Assembly: GCF_013306565.1 (NCBI RefSeq)
Contig: NZ_PZPO01000007.1
Location: 54,027 to 118,026 of the forward strand
Source: Hyphomicrobium sulfonivorans
Lineage (GTDB): Bacteria > Pseudomonadota > Alphaproteobacteria > Rhizobiales > Hyphomicrobiaceae
Direction: 5' to 3'
Length of the DNA stretch: 64,000 bases
In this document: piece by piece, positions 29,121 to 39,538 of the stretch
Layout: each line of letters begins with the position of its first letter
Numbering within the stretch: position 1 is the first letter of the stretch
Translations under genes and position numbers: made by a program
The notes under the pieces: model-generated
Seen by the model: only the letters and a program-made list of their open reading frames with translations
Told to the model about the DNA's origin: nothing
Database searches by the model: none

Positions 29121-30422
29121 TCAGCGGCAGATGTGCTTGACGTTTTTGCGCTGCGCCATGTCGACGTGAAAATGGTTGAGGTGGGCTCGGTTGGCCTCGG
29201 GGCCGAGCGTGGTACCGAAGATCTTGCATGCCGAGGCATGGGCTTCGCGCAGGAAGCGCGCTTCGGGCGTGTCCGAGGGCGTGGGCACGGGGTGATCAAT
29301 GGCGATGGCCGCGACAGAAGCGTCTTTCGCCAGGTTGGTGGGCGCCGCTTGGCGGGGCTTTGCAGTTTTCTCCGAGGCCATTTGGCCGTCGTCGTCCGGG
29401 CCTCCCAGCCAGGCGGCGGCTTGCGACTGTCGCGAAGTGCCGGGCAACAGGGCGGCTACCATTTCCTTGCCGGATCCCAGCGAAACGCCGGCGCGCAGGG
29501 TAACGGTCTCTGCGTTATCGTTCGTGGCGGCGGCTTTGCGGATCTCGCGGTTATGCTCCGCCTGCTCAGCCTGGGCCTTGATGGCTGCCTCTGCCAGCTG
29601 CGTCTGGCGCAACTTCTCCAGCTTCTCCTCGGCCTTGGCAATCTCCCGCTTGGTCGGCCCCCATGCATTCAGCACGTGGATGCGCTGGCCTTTGGCGGTG
29701 GTGAAGCCGCGAATGTCGAGTGCATCAAGGTAGGCGTGCTGGCTCAGCCGGTTGCCGACGCGGCCAAGCGCGGTGCGGCATGAGTAGTCGCTCATCACTT
29801 CAATGGAGGTGATGCGGGCCCCGAACTTACGGGAGGCTGCCGGCTGCAGATTACGCGTAATCCAGGTGTTGAGCGGAACCAGCATGCCGCAATTGATGCG
29901 GGCGGCCGGAGAGAAAGCCACATTGCCGATGCGGGATACGAGGATCGGGGCCGGGTTGCCGCACTCGCCCTGCTTGATGGGCTCCTGATAGGTGAATGAG
30001 GCGTTGAGGCGCTTCATGGCCTCGGTGCACTGGGCCTTTGCGGCAGCCACCTCTTCCGGGCTCCAGTTGTCCGGGTCGGTAGCTGGCGTGGCAGCTGCAA
30101 CGTCTGCGGATTTTTCGCCCTTGGCGGCATCCGCTGCAAGGCTGGCTGCGCCGGCATTTATTGCTGCGGCTTTGCCTGGCTTGGGGAATTCGTGCTCAAC
30201 CTTCCGGGCCGGAGCAGGCGGTGCCTTGATGGTCTTGGTGTTCCAGCTTGAGGGGGCGGCAGCGCTTTTGGTCCCAACCTTGAGAACCCGGGCCTTCTGG
30301 CTCTGGCCGGCGCCGGTGGCTCCATGGCGCACAGTGAAAGCAGCCGAATCCGCATAGACAGGCGCCGTGCCCGCGAGTGCGGCAGCCAGTGCCAACGGAA
30401 ATACGGAGCCTAGTCGCAACAT
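29121..30422 (-). CDS. Exported extensin-like domain protein
   Basis: The product has 433 residues from the ATG at 30422, which opens a clear signal peptide ([20 protein letters not shown], then YADS). The middle is Ala/Lys/Pro-rich. The extensin-like C domain begins near residue 160: [35 protein letters not shown] and [16 protein letters not shown], ending LNHFHVDMA, with His/Asp placed as in the related D-Ala-D-Ala carboxypeptidase (VanY-like) fold. About 100 residues of charged, helical sequence are inserted within the domain. It may be a peptidoglycan-binding or -cleaving protein of the periplasm; no activity is established for the family. Confidence 0.85.
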   Translation of the reverse strand: MLRLGSVFPLALAAALAGTAPVYADSAAFTVRHGATGAGQSQKARVLKVGTKSAAAPSSWNTKTIKAPPAPARKVEHEFPKPGKAAAINAGAASLAADAAKGEKSADVAAATPATDPDNWSPEEVAAAKAQCTEAMKRLNASFTYQEPIKQGECGNPAPILVSRIGNVAFSPAARINCGMLVPLNTWITRNLQPAASRKFGARITSIEVMSDYSCRTALGRVGNRLSQHAYLDALDIRGFTTAKGQRIHVLNAWGPTKREIAKAEEKLEKLRQTQLAEAAIKAQAEQAEHNREIRKAAATNDNAETVTLRAGVSLGSGKEMVAALLPGTSRQSQAAAWLGGPDDDGQMASEKTAKPRQAAPTNLAKDASVAAIAIDHPVPTPSDTPEARFLREAHASACKIFGTTLGPEANRAHLNHFHVDMAQRKNVKHICR

Positions 30423-30586
30423 CGTTCGTGTCTCCACGGATTGGAGTGCGCGGGGCACGGATACAAAGTGCGCCTTAATGGGCGAATCGACCGCGCAAGT
30501 TTCATCGCATTGCCCCTGAGTGTATAGGGAAATCGGCCCGATTATGGTGCGACGCCCCTCTGTCGCCAGCGAACAGGAAGAAAGTT

Positions 30587-31711
30587 GTGAGCGAGACCGC
30601 CTCTGCACAGGAAAAACCGGAACAGGCCGCCGTCCCATCGGCTGACGAGCTTCGGGTCGAGCTCCAAGGATCGTGTGCAGTCATAACCCTGAATCGGCCC
30701 CGGGCGCTCAATGCACTTTCGCTCAATATGCGCACGAAACTTGCGGAGGCCTTTCCGAAGTTCGCCCGCGATCCACAGGTCTATTGCTGCATCATCCAGT
30801 CCGCCAGCGACCGTGCCTTCTCGGCCGGCGGCGATGTGCGCGAGATTGTGGCCATGGCGCGCCAGGATCTGCCGGCTGCCCGGCAGTCCTTCCGCGAGGA
30901 ATATTCCCTCAACTGGCTGCATGAGTGCTTTTCCAAGCCCACCATCTCGCTCATCGACGGCGCGGTCATGGGCTCGGGCGTCGGCATTTCGCTGTTCGGC
31001 ACCCATCGGGTTGCGGGCGAGCGCTACCGCTTCGCGATGCCGGAGACGGCGATCGGGCTGTTTCCAGACGTGGGTGTGTCATGGGCTCTGGCGCGCATGC
31101 CCAATTCCATCGGCATGTATCTCGGCCTGACCGGGCGCACCATCGGAGCGGCCGACGGCTATGCGCTGGGGCTGCTGACGCACTGTATCCCGGCTGCGCG
31201 CTTCGATGAAATCCGGCAGGCGCTCGCCGATACCTGGCCCGTCGATACCGTCCTCGATGACCGGCATGTCGATCCCGGCCCGGGGGAGCTGGCGCCGCTG
31301 CAGACAACGATTGCGCACTGCTTCTCCGCGCCGACGGTTGAAGAAATCATTGCACGCCTGCAAGCAGTCGATGGCGATCATCGCGCGTGGGCGGGCGAAG
31401 TGGCGGATGAGCTTGCGACGCGCTCACCGCTGTCGCTGAAGATCACGCATCGGCACATTCGCGATGCAACGGCGCTCGATCTGCGACAGACGCTGACAAT
31501 CGACTACCGTCTTGCGTGCAGATTTCTGGAAGGAGCGGATTTTTATGAGGGCGTTCGCGCTGTCCTCATAGATAAAGACGGACGAGCACGCTGGAATCCT
31601 CACCGTTTGGAGGATGTCTCTGACGTTATGGTTGATGATTACTTTGCATCGCTTGGTGATAGTGAAATGATCTTGCTGACACGTCAGCAAATGCAAGCTG
31701 CACGGGTGTAA
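30587..31711 (+). CDS. Enoyl-CoA hydratase/isomerase family protein (3-hydroxyisobutyryl-CoA hydrolase-like)
   Basis: The product has 374 residues from a GTG with AGGAAG upstream. This length and the motifs point to the 3-hydroxyisobutyryl-CoA hydrolase branch: [14 protein letters not shown] forms the first half of the oxyanion hole, [26 protein letters not shown] the second, and [18 protein letters not shown] carries the catalytic Glu and Asp. The C-terminal half DDRHVDPG to the end is the HIBYL-CoA hydrolase extension. It would act in valine breakdown, freeing 3-hydroxyisobutyrate from CoA. No other valine genes are near. The gene is divergent from the extensin-like gene. Confidence 0.88.
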   Translation: MSETASAQEKPEQAAVPSADELRVELQGSCAVITLNRPRALNALSLNMRTKLAEAFPKFARDPQVYCCIIQSASDRAFSAGGDVREIVAMARQDLPAARQSFREEYSLNWLHECFSKPTISLIDGAVMGSGVGISLFGTHRVAGERYRFAMPETAIGLFPDVGVSWALARMPNSIGMYLGLTGRTIGAADGYALGLLTHCIPAARFDEIRQALADTWPVDTVLDDRHVDPGPGELAPLQTTIAHCFSAPTVEEIIARLQAVDGDHRAWAGEVADELATRSPLSLKITHRHIRDATALDLRQTLTIDYRLACRFLEGADFYEGVRAVLIDKDGRARWNPHRLEDVSDVMVDDYFASLGDSEMILLTRQQMQAARV

Positions 31712-31916
31712 GTAGCGTGTTTTCGAACATTTGTATGATGTGATCTCTCTTGCTGCTTCGCGATCCAAATTGATGAATGAACCGTTCCGCGGCACCCCCG
31801 TTACTATTCTTTTACTATAGGTATTTAGGTGACTTTTAGTTTTATGCCTTACCTCTCGATGCAACCCGGAGAAACAAAAAACATCCGGAACCGGCGTCAA
31901 ACAGTGTGAGGCAGTT

Positions 31917-32438
31917 ATGAGTATTGCGCTTGATGTGGCGCGCCATCGCGCGCCAGTGCAGACCGACAGTGCCGAAGAGAACTTTCGCTCCGAATATCTT
32001 CAGGCTCTGCGTCTGGTTGAACGACTCCATCGCTTGTTGCTCGATGTGATCAAAGATGAGTTTGATCGTCTCGGCGGAGCAGATCTCAACAGCGTGCAGG
32101 CGCTGCTACTCTACAATATCGGTGATAGCGAATTGACTGCCGGCGAACTGAAAACGCGCGGCTACTATCTTGGCTCAAACGTTTCCTACAATCTCAAGAA
32201 GCTCGTCGACATGGGCTACCTGCACTACAAGCGTTCGGAGACCGATCGCCGTAGCGTGCGGGTCAGCCTGACGCAAAAGGGCAAGGACGCCTGCGAAGTC
32301 GTGCAGAAGCTTTATAACCGTCAGCTCGGTTCGATCGAGACGGTTGGCGAAGTGTCCGAAGAGGATTTCCGCGGTTTGAACAAGGCGCTCGTTCGTCTTG
32401 AGCGGTTCTGGTCGGATCAGATCCGTTACCGGCTGTAG
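31917..32438 (+). CDS. ldtR: MarR family transcriptional regulator LdtR
   Basis: The product has 173 residues. A winged helix lies at about 60-130: SVQALLLYNIGDSELTAGEL, then YYLGSNVSYNLKKLVDMGYLHYKRSETDRRSVRVSLTQKG in which the recognition helix and DRR wing are clear. LdtR regulators of Liberibacter and rhizobia control an adjacent L,D-transpeptidase gene and osmotic/acid stress traits; here such a gene follows at 32834 on the same strand, which supports the name. The leader (31712-31916) is AT-rich, as for an active promoter. A terminator follows ldtR, so the transpeptidase has its own promoter. Confidence 0.92.
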   Translation: MSIALDVARHRAPVQTDSAEENFRSEYLQALRLVERLHRLLLDVIKDEFDRLGGADLNSVQALLLYNIGDSELTAGELKTRGYYLGSNVSYNLKKLVDMGYLHYKRSETDRRSVRVSLTQKGKDACEVVQKLYNRQLGSIETVGEVSEEDFRGLNKALVRLERFWSDQIRYRL

Positions 32439-32833
32439 TTCCTCCTGAAGGCCAGGGCAGTAGCCCGGGCGCCGGTTTTAAAAGGAGCTGTGAGCATCTG
32501 CCCGCAGCTTCTTTTTCATTTTACGCGGTTTCATTTGGCGGCCGGTCTCGCCACAAATTGCGGTGCAGCGCAACGCGGACTAGGGACTGCCATCGCCTCG
32601 ATCGCGCAAAATCGCGTCATGCTTAGAGGCACGTGCGCCGCAACATCCGTGCGCCCAACGTCACACACGTCCGTCATGTCGTGCCCGAGCGGCGCGTCTG
32701 TTCTCGCTCATCCTTGCCATTGCCTCAGTGCCCGGCTTACCTTCGCCGTGAGGCTTGAAAAGCCGGGGCTTTCCGTGTTTTGCCGTCTTAGGGCTGGCTG
32801 CGACGGTTGATGCCGGATCTGCGGGAGGGATAT
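32439..32833. other. Intergenic stretch between ldtR and the L,D-transpeptidase gene
   Basis: After the ldtR terminator (32483-32516) about 315 bases remain. They contain no supported gene and are likely to hold the promoter of the L,D-transpeptidase gene, with LdtR as the probable regulator. Confidence 0.45.
32483..32516 (+). terminator. Terminator of ldtR
   Basis: AGGAGCTG (32483-32490) pairs with CAGCTTCT (32505-32512), one G-T pair included, over a 14-base loop, followed by TTTT. It lies 45 bases past the ldtR stop. Confidence 0.65.
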
Positions 32834-34096
32834 GTGAGCTTGAAGCGATGGGCAGCGCTGGCCGCGCCAGTGCTTGTTGCAGGCGGCGTTTTGGCGGCAA
32901 GCCATGCGGGTGCTCAGGAATTTCTGCGCTTCGGACCGACCGGTGAGGGGCCGTCGCAGGCGCGCAGCGGCGGCTATGACCGTAGCTTCATCCGCGAATG
33001 GCAGGCCAACCCGCCCAAGGGCTATCCGACGCTCAACAAAGCCAATCTGGAGCCGACGCGTAAAGCAGTGGCGCGCTATGAGCAGATTGTTGCCACCGGC
33101 GGCTTTCCGCTGGTGCCGCAGGTTGAGGTGGAGCCGGGCATGACCGACGCGGCTGTCAGCGTGCTGCGGCGCCGTCTGCAGCGTTCCGGCGATCTGGATG
33201 CGGCCGAGACCAATTATCCTGAGCACTATAGCTCCGATCTCGTCACGGCCGTGAAGCGCTTCCAGGCATCGAACGGTCTGGCGCCGACCGGTGTCGTCGA
33301 CCGGCGCACCATCGCGGCCTTGAACGTCCCGTCCGAGGTTCGGCTGGCTCAACTAAAGACCAATCTCACGCGGCTCAATGATCTCTCGGGCATGGTGCGA
33401 AAGCGCTACGTCATGGTGAACATTCCGGCCGCGCAGATTGAAGCGGTCGAGAATAACGCGGTTGCGATGCGGTATTCGGGTGTGGTCGGCAAACCAGATC
33501 GCCCTACCCCGCTGCTGCGGTCGACCATAACCGATCTGGCGTTCAATCCGCCGTGGACGCTGCCGCCAACGGTTATCAAGGAAGACCTGATCCCCAAGGG
33601 TCGCGACATGCAGAGCAAGGGCCAGAACGTGCTCGTGAAGTACGGCATCGATGCCTACGAGGGCGGAAAGAAGCTCGATCCTGAAGCAATCAATTGGGCC
33701 AGCAATCGGCCATTTCAGCTCACATATCGCCAGATTGCCGGCAAAGAAAATCCGCTCGGATTCTTGAAAATTAATTTCGCCAATTCGGAGTCGGTTTACA
33801 TGCACGACAGCCCGAAAGAATCTCTATTCGGGCGCAATTTCCGAGCTGCTAGCTCGGGATGTGTGCGCGTGCAAAACATTGCCGATCTTGCAACGTGGCT
33901 ATTGGCGGGGCAGGGAACTGCTGATCAGGTCGAACACCTGCGGGAAAGCGGTGAGACGCGCACGGTGCGGCTACGTAGACCAGTTCCGCTTTATTTTGCG
34001 TATGTTACAGCATGGGCGACGCCGGATGGCGTTATCCAGTTCCGCCCCGATCTTTATTTGAAAGACGGCGTCGGAAAAGTAGCTGCGGCGTATTAG
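32834..34096 (+). CDS. Exported L,D-transpeptidase with peptidoglycan-binding domain (LdtP-like)
   Basis: The product has 420 residues from a GTG with GGGAGGG five bases upstream. A signal peptide covers about residues 1-27 (LAASHAGAQEF). A PG-binding-1 domain follows (VSVLRRRLQRSGDL to LVTAVKRFQASNGLAPTGVVD). The YkuD catalytic domain ends with MHDSPKESLFGRNFRAASSG and then CVRV, matching H-x-(14-17)-[ST]-x-G-C with the catalytic Cys. It makes 3-3 cross-links in peptidoglycan or links proteins to it. The position after ldtR matches the ldtR-ldtP pair described in Liberibacter and rhizobia, so LdtR control is expected. Confidence 0.92.
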   Translation: MSLKRWAALAAPVLVAGGVLAASHAGAQEFLRFGPTGEGPSQARSGGYDRSFIREWQANPPKGYPTLNKANLEPTRKAVARYEQIVATGGFPLVPQVEVEPGMTDAAVSVLRRRLQRSGDLDAAETNYPEHYSSDLVTAVKRFQASNGLAPTGVVDRRTIAALNVPSEVRLAQLKTNLTRLNDLSGMVRKRYVMVNIPAAQIEAVENNAVAMRYSGVVGKPDRPTPLLRSTITDLAFNPPWTLPPTVIKEDLIPKGRDMQSKGQNVLVKYGIDAYEGGKKLDPEAINWASNRPFQLTYRQIAGKENPLGFLKINFANSESVYMHDSPKESLFGRNFRAASSGCVRVQNIADLATWLLAGQGTADQVEHLRESGETRTVRLRRPVPLYFAYVTAWATPDGVIQFRPDLYLKDGVGKVAAAY

Positions 34097-34112
34097 ATCG
34101 CGCGCTGGATGG

Positions 34113-34126
34113 TTGACCAACGTCAA
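34113..34126. promoter_or_regulatory. FNR/FixK-type box upstream of hemA
   Basis: TTGACCAACGTCAA is a perfect inverted repeat fitting the FnrL/FixK consensus TTGA-N6-TCAA. It lies about 176 bases before the hemA start, in the only intergenic stretch before the gene. hemA is controlled by FnrL or FixK in several photosynthetic and symbiotic alphaproteobacteria. Whether this site is bound is inference. Confidence 0.5.
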
Positions 34127-34301
34127 GGTTAGCCCTCATTTATTGGCCATGATGTTGTTCGCGCGGGTGCCAATGTTCAATTCCACGCGACAACAGATAC
34201 GTTGCTGGCCATCCAATGACCGGCGATGCTAAGGGAAACGGAAAAACAAAGTCGAAAACGGCTGATGTAATGCACTGATCCTGGGGAGTGGAAGTCGGCG
34301 A

Positions 34302-35540
34302 ATGGACTACGCTGGAATTTTTAAGGACGCGCTCAACGCCGTCCACCGCGAAGGACGCTACCGTGTATTTGCCGATCTGAAGCGCGTACGCGGCTCCTTC
34401 CCAGCAGCTCAGCACTACAACAACGGTCCGGAGGCTTCGCGCCCGATCACCGTTTGGTGCTCCAACGATTATCTCGGCATGGGTCAGCATCCGGCGGTGC
34501 TGGCGGCTATGCACGAGGCCATCGACACCGTTGGCGCAGGCTCAGGCGGCACGCGCAACATCTCCGGTACCACCCGCTATCACGTCCAGCTTGAGCAGGA
34601 GCTCGCTGACCTGCATGGCAAGGAAGCGGCGCTGCTGTTCACTTCGGCCTACGTCGCCAATGATTCCACGCTGTCGACGCTGGCGCAGATGCTGCCCGGT
34701 GCGGTGATTTTCTCGGACGAGAAGAACCACGCCTCGATGATTGCCGGCATCCGCCATGGCCGTGGTCCCAAGCGTATCTGGCGCCACAACGACCTTGAGG
34801 ATCTGGAAGCCCAGCTCAAGCAGTACGACCGCGCGACGCCGAAGATCATCGCCTTCGAGAGCGTCTACTCGATGGACGGCCACATCGCGCCGATCGCTGA
34901 AATCTGCGATCTGGCCGACAAGTACGGCGCGCTGACCTATCTGGACGAAGTGCACGCGGTCGGCCTTTACGGCCCGCGCGGCGGCGGCATCGCCGAACGT
35001 GACGGCGTGATGGACCGCGTCGACATCATCAACGGCACGCTGGCCAAGGGCTTTGGCGTCATGGGCGGCTACATCGCCGCCTCGCGCGATTGCTGCGACG
35101 CCATCCGCTCCTACGCCGCCGGCTTCATCTTCACCACCTCGCTGGCTCCCACGCTGGCTGCTGGCGCGGTCGCCAGCATCCGGCATCTGAAGTCCAGCAC
35201 CATCGAGCGCGAGCAGCTTCAGCAGCGCGCCAGTGAAGTGCGCGGTCGCTTGATGGCCGCGAATGTGCCGGTCATTCCGTGCCCCAGCCACATCGTGCCG
35301 GTGCTGGTCGGCGATCCGGTGCACTGCAAGGCAGTGACGGACGCTCTGATGACGCATTACGGCATCTATGCGCAGCCCATTAACTATCCGACGGTCCCGC
35401 GCGGGACCGAGCGCATCCGCCTGACGCCGTCGCCGGTGCACACGCCCGAGCAGATCGATCATCTGGTGGCGTCGCTTTCGGCGCTGTGGCAGGCCTGCCC
35501 ACTGGCGAAGGGGGAGTACGTTCGCTTGGCGGCCGAGTAG
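34302..35540 (+). CDS. hemA: 5-aminolevulinate synthase
   Basis: The product has 412 residues. It joins glycine and succinyl-CoA to give 5-aminolevulinate, the first step of heme synthesis by the C4 route. [13 protein letters not shown] (residues 52-64), [12 protein letters not shown] (79-90), [15 protein letters not shown] (215-229) and [13 protein letters not shown] with the PLP lysine at 249 are all present. It is close in fold to 8-amino-7-oxononanoate synthase, but the length, the Arg-Asn-Ile-Ser-Gly motif and the [27 protein letters not shown] opening fit HemA. A GGGGAG site precedes the ATG. It lies with hemB in the same 7 kb, although not in one operon. Confidence 0.95.
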   Translation: MDYAGIFKDALNAVHREGRYRVFADLKRVRGSFPAAQHYNNGPEASRPITVWCSNDYLGMGQHPAVLAAMHEAIDTVGAGSGGTRNISGTTRYHVQLEQELADLHGKEAALLFTSAYVANDSTLSTLAQMLPGAVIFSDEKNHASMIAGIRHGRGPKRIWRHNDLEDLEAQLKQYDRATPKIIAFESVYSMDGHIAPIAEICDLADKYGALTYLDEVHAVGLYGPRGGGIAERDGVMDRVDIINGTLAKGFGVMGGYIAASRDCCDAIRSYAAGFIFTTSLAPTLAAGAVASIRHLKSSTIEREQLQQRASEVRGRLMAANVPVIPCPSHIVPVLVGDPVHCKAVTDALMTHYGIYAQPINYPTVPRGTERIRLTPSPVHTPEQIDHLVASLSALWQACPLAKGEYVRLAAE

Positions 35541-35690
35541 AGCTTGGCCGCTGCGCTTGCGCGCACCCCCAAAAAACGGCTAGTTCAAAAGTCCAATAAG
35601 CTGTATCCGATTGAGCCGGATGGGTCCCATGGGCGCGCCCACGCGCCTTAGCGAATATCTGTTATCTACGAAAACCAAGGACAAAGACCT

Positions 35691-36965
35691 ATGACCAGCG
35701 GATTTTTCACCGCCCGCGTAACTGAGAGCGATCCCGAGATTGCCGATGCGATCAACAAGGAGCTCGGCCGTCAGCAGAACGAGATCGAGCTGATTGCTTC
35801 CGAAAACATCGTTTCTCGGGCTGTGCTTGATGCCGCTGGCAGCGTACTGACCAACAAGTACGCCGAAGGCTATCCGGGCCGCCGTTACTACGGTGGTTGC
35901 CAGTACGTCGACATCGTCGAGCAGCTCGCGATCGACCGCGCCAAGCAGCTCTTCGGTTGCGAATTCGCCAACGTGCAGCCGAACTCTGGCAGCCAGGCCA
36001 ACCAGGGCGTCTTTAATGCGCTGGCCAAGCCGGGTGACACGATCCTGGGCCTCAACCTGGCTCACGGTGGTCACCTAACGCATGGCGCGAAGGTCAATCA
36101 GTCGGGCAAGTGGTTCAACCCGGTGTCCTACCAGGTGCGTCCCGATACCCACCTGATCGACATGGACGAGGTCTACAAGCTCGCCGTCGAGCATAAGCCG
36201 ACCATCATCATCGCTGGCGGTTCGGCCTATCCGCGCCACATCGATTTCGCAGCTTTCCGCGCGATCGCCAACGAAGTCGGCGCCTACCTGATGGTAGACA
36301 TGGCCCACTTCGCCGGTCTCGTCGCAGCCGGTCTGCACCCCAATCCGTTCCCGCATGCGCATGTCGTCACCACCACGACGCACAAGACGCTGCGCGGTCC
36401 GCGCGGTGGCATGATCCTGACGAACGACGAAGAAATCGCCAAGAAGGTCAACTCGGCCATCTTCCCTGGCATCCAGGGCGGTCCGCTGATGCATGCGATT
36501 GCCGGTAAGGCCGTTGCATTCGGTGAAGCACTGCGTCCGGACTTCAAGGTCTACGCGCAGAGCGTGATCGACAACGCCAAGGCCATGGGCCAGGTGCTGG
36601 TTGATTCCGGTTTCGCCCTCGTTTCCGGCGGCACCGACACCCACCTCATCCTGGTTGACCTGCGTCCCAAGAAGCTGACCGGTAACATCTCCGAGAAGGC
36701 CCTGGGCCGCGCGTTCATCACCTGCAACAAGAACGGCGTTCCGTTCGATCCGGAGAAGCCGATGGTTACGTCGGGCATCCGTCTCGGCGCACCGGCCGGC
36801 ACTTCGCGCGGGTTCGGCGTTGCCGAGTTCCAGCAGATCGGCCGCATGATCGCTGAGGTTCTTGAAGGCCTGGCCGCCAACGGCGAAGAGGGCAACAAGG
36901 CCGTCGAAGAGAAGGTGAAGGCAGAGACCATCGCTCTGTGCCAGCGCTTCCCGATCTACTCCTGA
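35691..36965 (+). CDS. glyA: Serine hydroxymethyltransferase
   Basis: The product has 424 residues. It converts serine and tetrahydrofolate to glycine and 5,10-methylene-tetrahydrofolate. [43 protein letters not shown] and [15 protein letters not shown] with the PLP lysine at 232 are the family signatures. The glycine it makes is a substrate of HemA, whose gene ends 150 bases upstream; the link is metabolic and does not prove co-transcription. A strong hairpin follows the stop, so nrdR has its own start. Confidence 0.97.
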   Translation: MTSGFFTARVTESDPEIADAINKELGRQQNEIELIASENIVSRAVLDAAGSVLTNKYAEGYPGRRYYGGCQYVDIVEQLAIDRAKQLFGCEFANVQPNSGSQANQGVFNALAKPGDTILGLNLAHGGHLTHGAKVNQSGKWFNPVSYQVRPDTHLIDMDEVYKLAVEHKPTIIIAGGSAYPRHIDFAAFRAIANEVGAYLMVDMAHFAGLVAAGLHPNPFPHAHVVTTTTHKTLRGPRGGMILTNDEEIAKKVNSAIFPGIQGGPLMHAIAGKAVAFGEALRPDFKVYAQSVIDNAKAMGQVLVDSGFALVSGGTDTHLILVDLRPKKLTGNISEKALGRAFITCNKNGVPFDPEKPMVTSGIRLGAPAGTSRGFGVAEFQQIGRMIAEVLEGLAANGEEGNKAVEEKVKAETIALCQRFPIYS

Positions 36966-36989
36966 TCGGCTTCTCAGCCTGAAATTCGC

Positions 36990-37020
36990 GGCGCGTCCGG
37001 TTCTGCCGGGCGCGCCGTGT
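36990..37020 (+). terminator. Terminator of glyA
   Basis: The arms 36990-37001 (CGGCGCGTCCGG) and 37007-37018 (CCGGGCGCGCCG) pair over 12 bases with one T-G pair and a 5-base loop. TGTTCGTTTC follows. It lies 24 bases past the stop. Confidence 0.8.
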
Positions 37021-37197
37021 TCGTTTCAGCGCTGCGATCGGGTGCGGATTTCGCTGGCCCAACGGAAGGCGCGTCATCTGCGCTTCGGCTTTATGCGTTT
37101 TTCCGCTGGAATAGCGGTTTTCTCGCCGGGTGAAGCCATCTAAAAACATGATCCGCCGAGACCATCCCACTCCTGACCGGCGGCGAGGGAGGCCCCT

Positions 37198-37725
37198 ATG
37201 CGCTGCCCGTACTGCGCTGGCGAAAATACCCAGGTGAAGGATAGCCGTCCCACCGAGGAAAACGCGGCCATCCGGCGTCGGCGCGTGTGCCCCGATTGCG
37301 GAGGGCGCTTCACAACGTTCGAGCGGGTGCAGTTGCGTGAGCTGATCGTCGTGAAGCGGTCGGGCCGCAAGATGCCGTTCGACCGCGATAAGCTGGTGCG
37401 CTCGGTGATGGTGGCGCTGCGCAAGCGGCCGATCGATACCGAGCGGGTGGAGCGCATGGTTTCGGGGCTGGTGCGTCAGCTTGAAAGCTCCGGCGAAACT
37501 GAAGTCGCCTCGGACACCATCGGCAATCTGGTAATGGAGGCGCTGCGTGGTCTCGATCCGGTTGCCTACGTGCGCTTCGCTTCCGTTTATCGCGACTTCC
37601 GCGAGGCCGCCGATTTTCATGAGGTTCTGGGCGAAATCGCCGAGCCGGTGGCGGATGACCCGGATGCTCCGCACATTCCGTTTGAGGGCGCCGTTGTTGG
37701 CGTTGCGCCGCTGAAAAAGCATTGA
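37198..37725 (+). CDS. nrdR: Transcriptional repressor NrdR
   Basis: The product has 175 residues. The N-terminal zinc ribbon has CPYC (residues 3-6) and CPDC pairs, and the ATP-cone domain covers about 45-150 ([15 protein letters not shown] to [13 protein letters not shown]). NrdR senses dATP/ATP and represses ribonucleotide reductase genes; nrdJ at 21414 is a likely target. The C-terminal 25 residues are a species-specific tail. The stop overlaps the region of the ribD start, so translation may be coupled. It begins the nrdR-ribD-ribE-ribB-ribH-nusB-thiL run that is conserved in Hyphomicrobiales. Confidence 0.95.
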   Translation: MRCPYCAGENTQVKDSRPTEENAAIRRRRVCPDCGGRFTTFERVQLRELIVVKRSGRKMPFDRDKLVRSVMVALRKRPIDTERVERMVSGLVRQLESSGETEVASDTIGNLVMEALRGLDPVAYVRFASVYRDFREAADFHEVLGEIAEPVADDPDAPHIPFEGAVVGVAPLKKH

Positions 37726-37730
37726 TCGCC

Positions 37731-38909
37731 ATGCCGAGCGCCGCTTACTCACGCTTTGACGCGCAGATGATGCGCCTTGCGTTGCGGGTGGCCGCGCGCG
37801 GGCTGGGGCGAACCGCGCCCAATCCGGCCGTCGGCGCGGTGATTGCCGACGAGGCAAGCGGTGAAGTCATCGCAACCGGTGTCACCGCTCCGGGTGGGCG
37901 CCCGCACGCTGAACCGGCGGCCATCGCCAAGGCAGGCGGGCGGGCAAGGGGCGCTACGCTTTACGTCACGCTTGAGCCCTGTTCCCATCACGGCGTCACC
38001 CGGCCGTGCGCCGATGCTATCGTCGAGGCAGGGCTGGGCCGCGTCGTATGCGCGATCGAAGATCCCGATCCGCGTGTGGCTGGGCGGGGGCTGGAGCGCT
38101 TGCGCGCTGCGGGCATCAAGGTGACGCGCGGCGTGCTGGCGGACGAGGCCCACTGGCTGACCGCAGGGCACATCCTGCGTGTCACAGAGCGCCGCCCGCT
38201 GGTAACGGCAAAGCTGGCGCTGGGTGCCGATGGCGACGTGCCGAGGGGCGGTGCAGGTCAGCCGACCTGGGTTACGGGCGAGGTTGCCCGCGCCCATGGC
38301 CATCTGTTGCGCGCCCGCGCCGACGCGATCCTGGTTGGCCACCGTACGGTGCTGGATGACGACCCGATGCTCGATTGTCGTTTGCCGGGGCTGGCGGATC
38401 GCTCGCCGGTGCGGGTCGTGCTGGCACGCGATCCGGCAGGGTTGGAAACGTCGCGACTGGCGCGCTCGGCGGACCGGATACCGCTATGGGTGATCTGCGC
38501 GCACGGCGCAGATGCTTCCGTGCTGGAAGCCATGGGCGCGCGTATCTTCCCGTTGCCGCTGGTCGATGGCGCTTTGTGGTTGCCGGGCGTCGCTGAGGCG
38601 CTGGCTGAGGCCGGCATCACCCGCCTGCTGGTGGAGGGTGGCCCGGAGACATGGCGTCGTTTCTCGCGGGCGCGCCTCATCGACGAGGTTGTCCTATACA
38701 AGTCGCGCGGTTCCGCTGCGGCAGCCGCGGCGACCGGTGCGGAGCAAGTATTTTTGCCCGCCGCTGCTGTTTGCGCCGCTCTCGATCCCTACATCTCAAC
38801 GGCAGAATTCAGCATTTGTGGGCGGCGAAGTCTGGGCGGTGACGATATGATTACGCTCCGCAGGCCATGGATGCGTGAAGCCACACGGCTGGCAGGCGCA
38901 GACAGATAA
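37731..38909 (+). CDS. ribD: Bifunctional diaminohydroxyphosphoribosylaminopyrimidine deaminase/reductase
   Basis: The product has about 392 residues from the ATG at 37731 (a TTG at 37722 overlaps nrdR). It carries out steps two and three of riboflavin synthesis. The N-terminal deaminase has the zinc motifs HAEPAAI and TLEPCSHHGVTRPCADAI. The reductase half begins near 150 with TAKLALGADGDVP, and LLVEGGPETWRRF binds NADPH and substrate. The C-terminal 40 residues look loosely conserved. The ribE start is 20 bases after the stop. Confidence 0.93.
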   Translation: MPSAAYSRFDAQMMRLALRVAARGLGRTAPNPAVGAVIADEASGEVIATGVTAPGGRPHAEPAAIAKAGGRARGATLYVTLEPCSHHGVTRPCADAIVEAGLGRVVCAIEDPDPRVAGRGLERLRAAGIKVTRGVLADEAHWLTAGHILRVTERRPLVTAKLALGADGDVPRGGAGQPTWVTGEVARAHGHLLRARADAILVGHRTVLDDDPMLDCRLPGLADRSPVRVVLARDPAGLETSRLARSADRIPLWVICAHGADASVLEAMGARIFPLPLVDGALWLPGVAEALAEAGITRLLVEGGPETWRRFSRARLIDEVVLYKSRGSAAAAAATGAEQVFLPAAAVCAALDPYISTAEFSICGRRSLGGDDMITLRRPWMREATRLAGADR

Positions 38910-38929
38910 AATTGCGAGGACGCTACGGC

Positions 38930-39538
38930 ATGTTCACGGGTATCGTCACCGGCATCGGCGAGGTGATCGGACGGGACGGCGGCAGCTTCACCATCCGCTG
39001 TCCCTATGCGGCGGAGACGCTGGAAATCGGCGGCTCGATGGCGTGCAACGGCTGCTGCCTGACCATGACGTCGATCCGCGTCGACGATGCTGGCGCTGTT
39101 GCCGGCAGCAGCATCTTCACCGCCGACGTTTCCAACGAAACCAGCGCCAAGACAACGATCGATAGCTGGCAGCCGGGCACGCGCATCAACCTTGAGCGGC
39201 CTTTAGCGATGGGGCAGGAACTGGGCGGGCATCTCGTCACCGGCCATGTCGATGGCGTCGCGCGCATTGCCGACATCATCGCTGACGGCGACAGCCGCCG
39301 CTTTGTCATCGAGGCGCCGGACCATCTGGCGCCGTACATCGCGCCCAAGGGTTCCGTTGCATTGGACGGAGTGTCGCTGACAGTGAACGAGGTCAGCGAC
39401 AATTGTTTCGGGGTCAACATCATCCCGCACACCTTGACGGTGACGACGTGGGGCGCGAAAACCGCCGGCCAATCGATCAATCTCGAAGTTGATCTGTTCT
39501 CGCGATATATCGCGCGCCTGCTGGAGTTCAGAACGTGA
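38930..39538 (+). CDS. ribE: Riboflavin synthase (alpha chain)
   Basis: The product has 202 residues, starting MFTGIVTGIGEVIG, the family's fixed opening; an ATG six codons earlier is not used by the family. Two lumazine-binding barrels follow, with MACNGCCLTMTS and VALDGVSLTVNEV as the paired motifs and MGQELGGHLVTGHVDG between them. It dismutates two lumazine molecules to riboflavin. The stop overlaps the ribB start (GTGA), so the two are translationally coupled. Confidence 0.94.
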   Translation: MFTGIVTGIGEVIGRDGGSFTIRCPYAAETLEIGGSMACNGCCLTMTSIRVDDAGAVAGSSIFTADVSNETSAKTTIDSWQPGTRINLERPLAMGQELGGHLVTGHVDGVARIADIIADGDSRRFVIEAPDHLAPYIAPKGSVALDGVSLTVNEVSDNCFGVNIIPHTLTVTTWGAKTAGQSINLEVDLFSRYIARLLEFRT

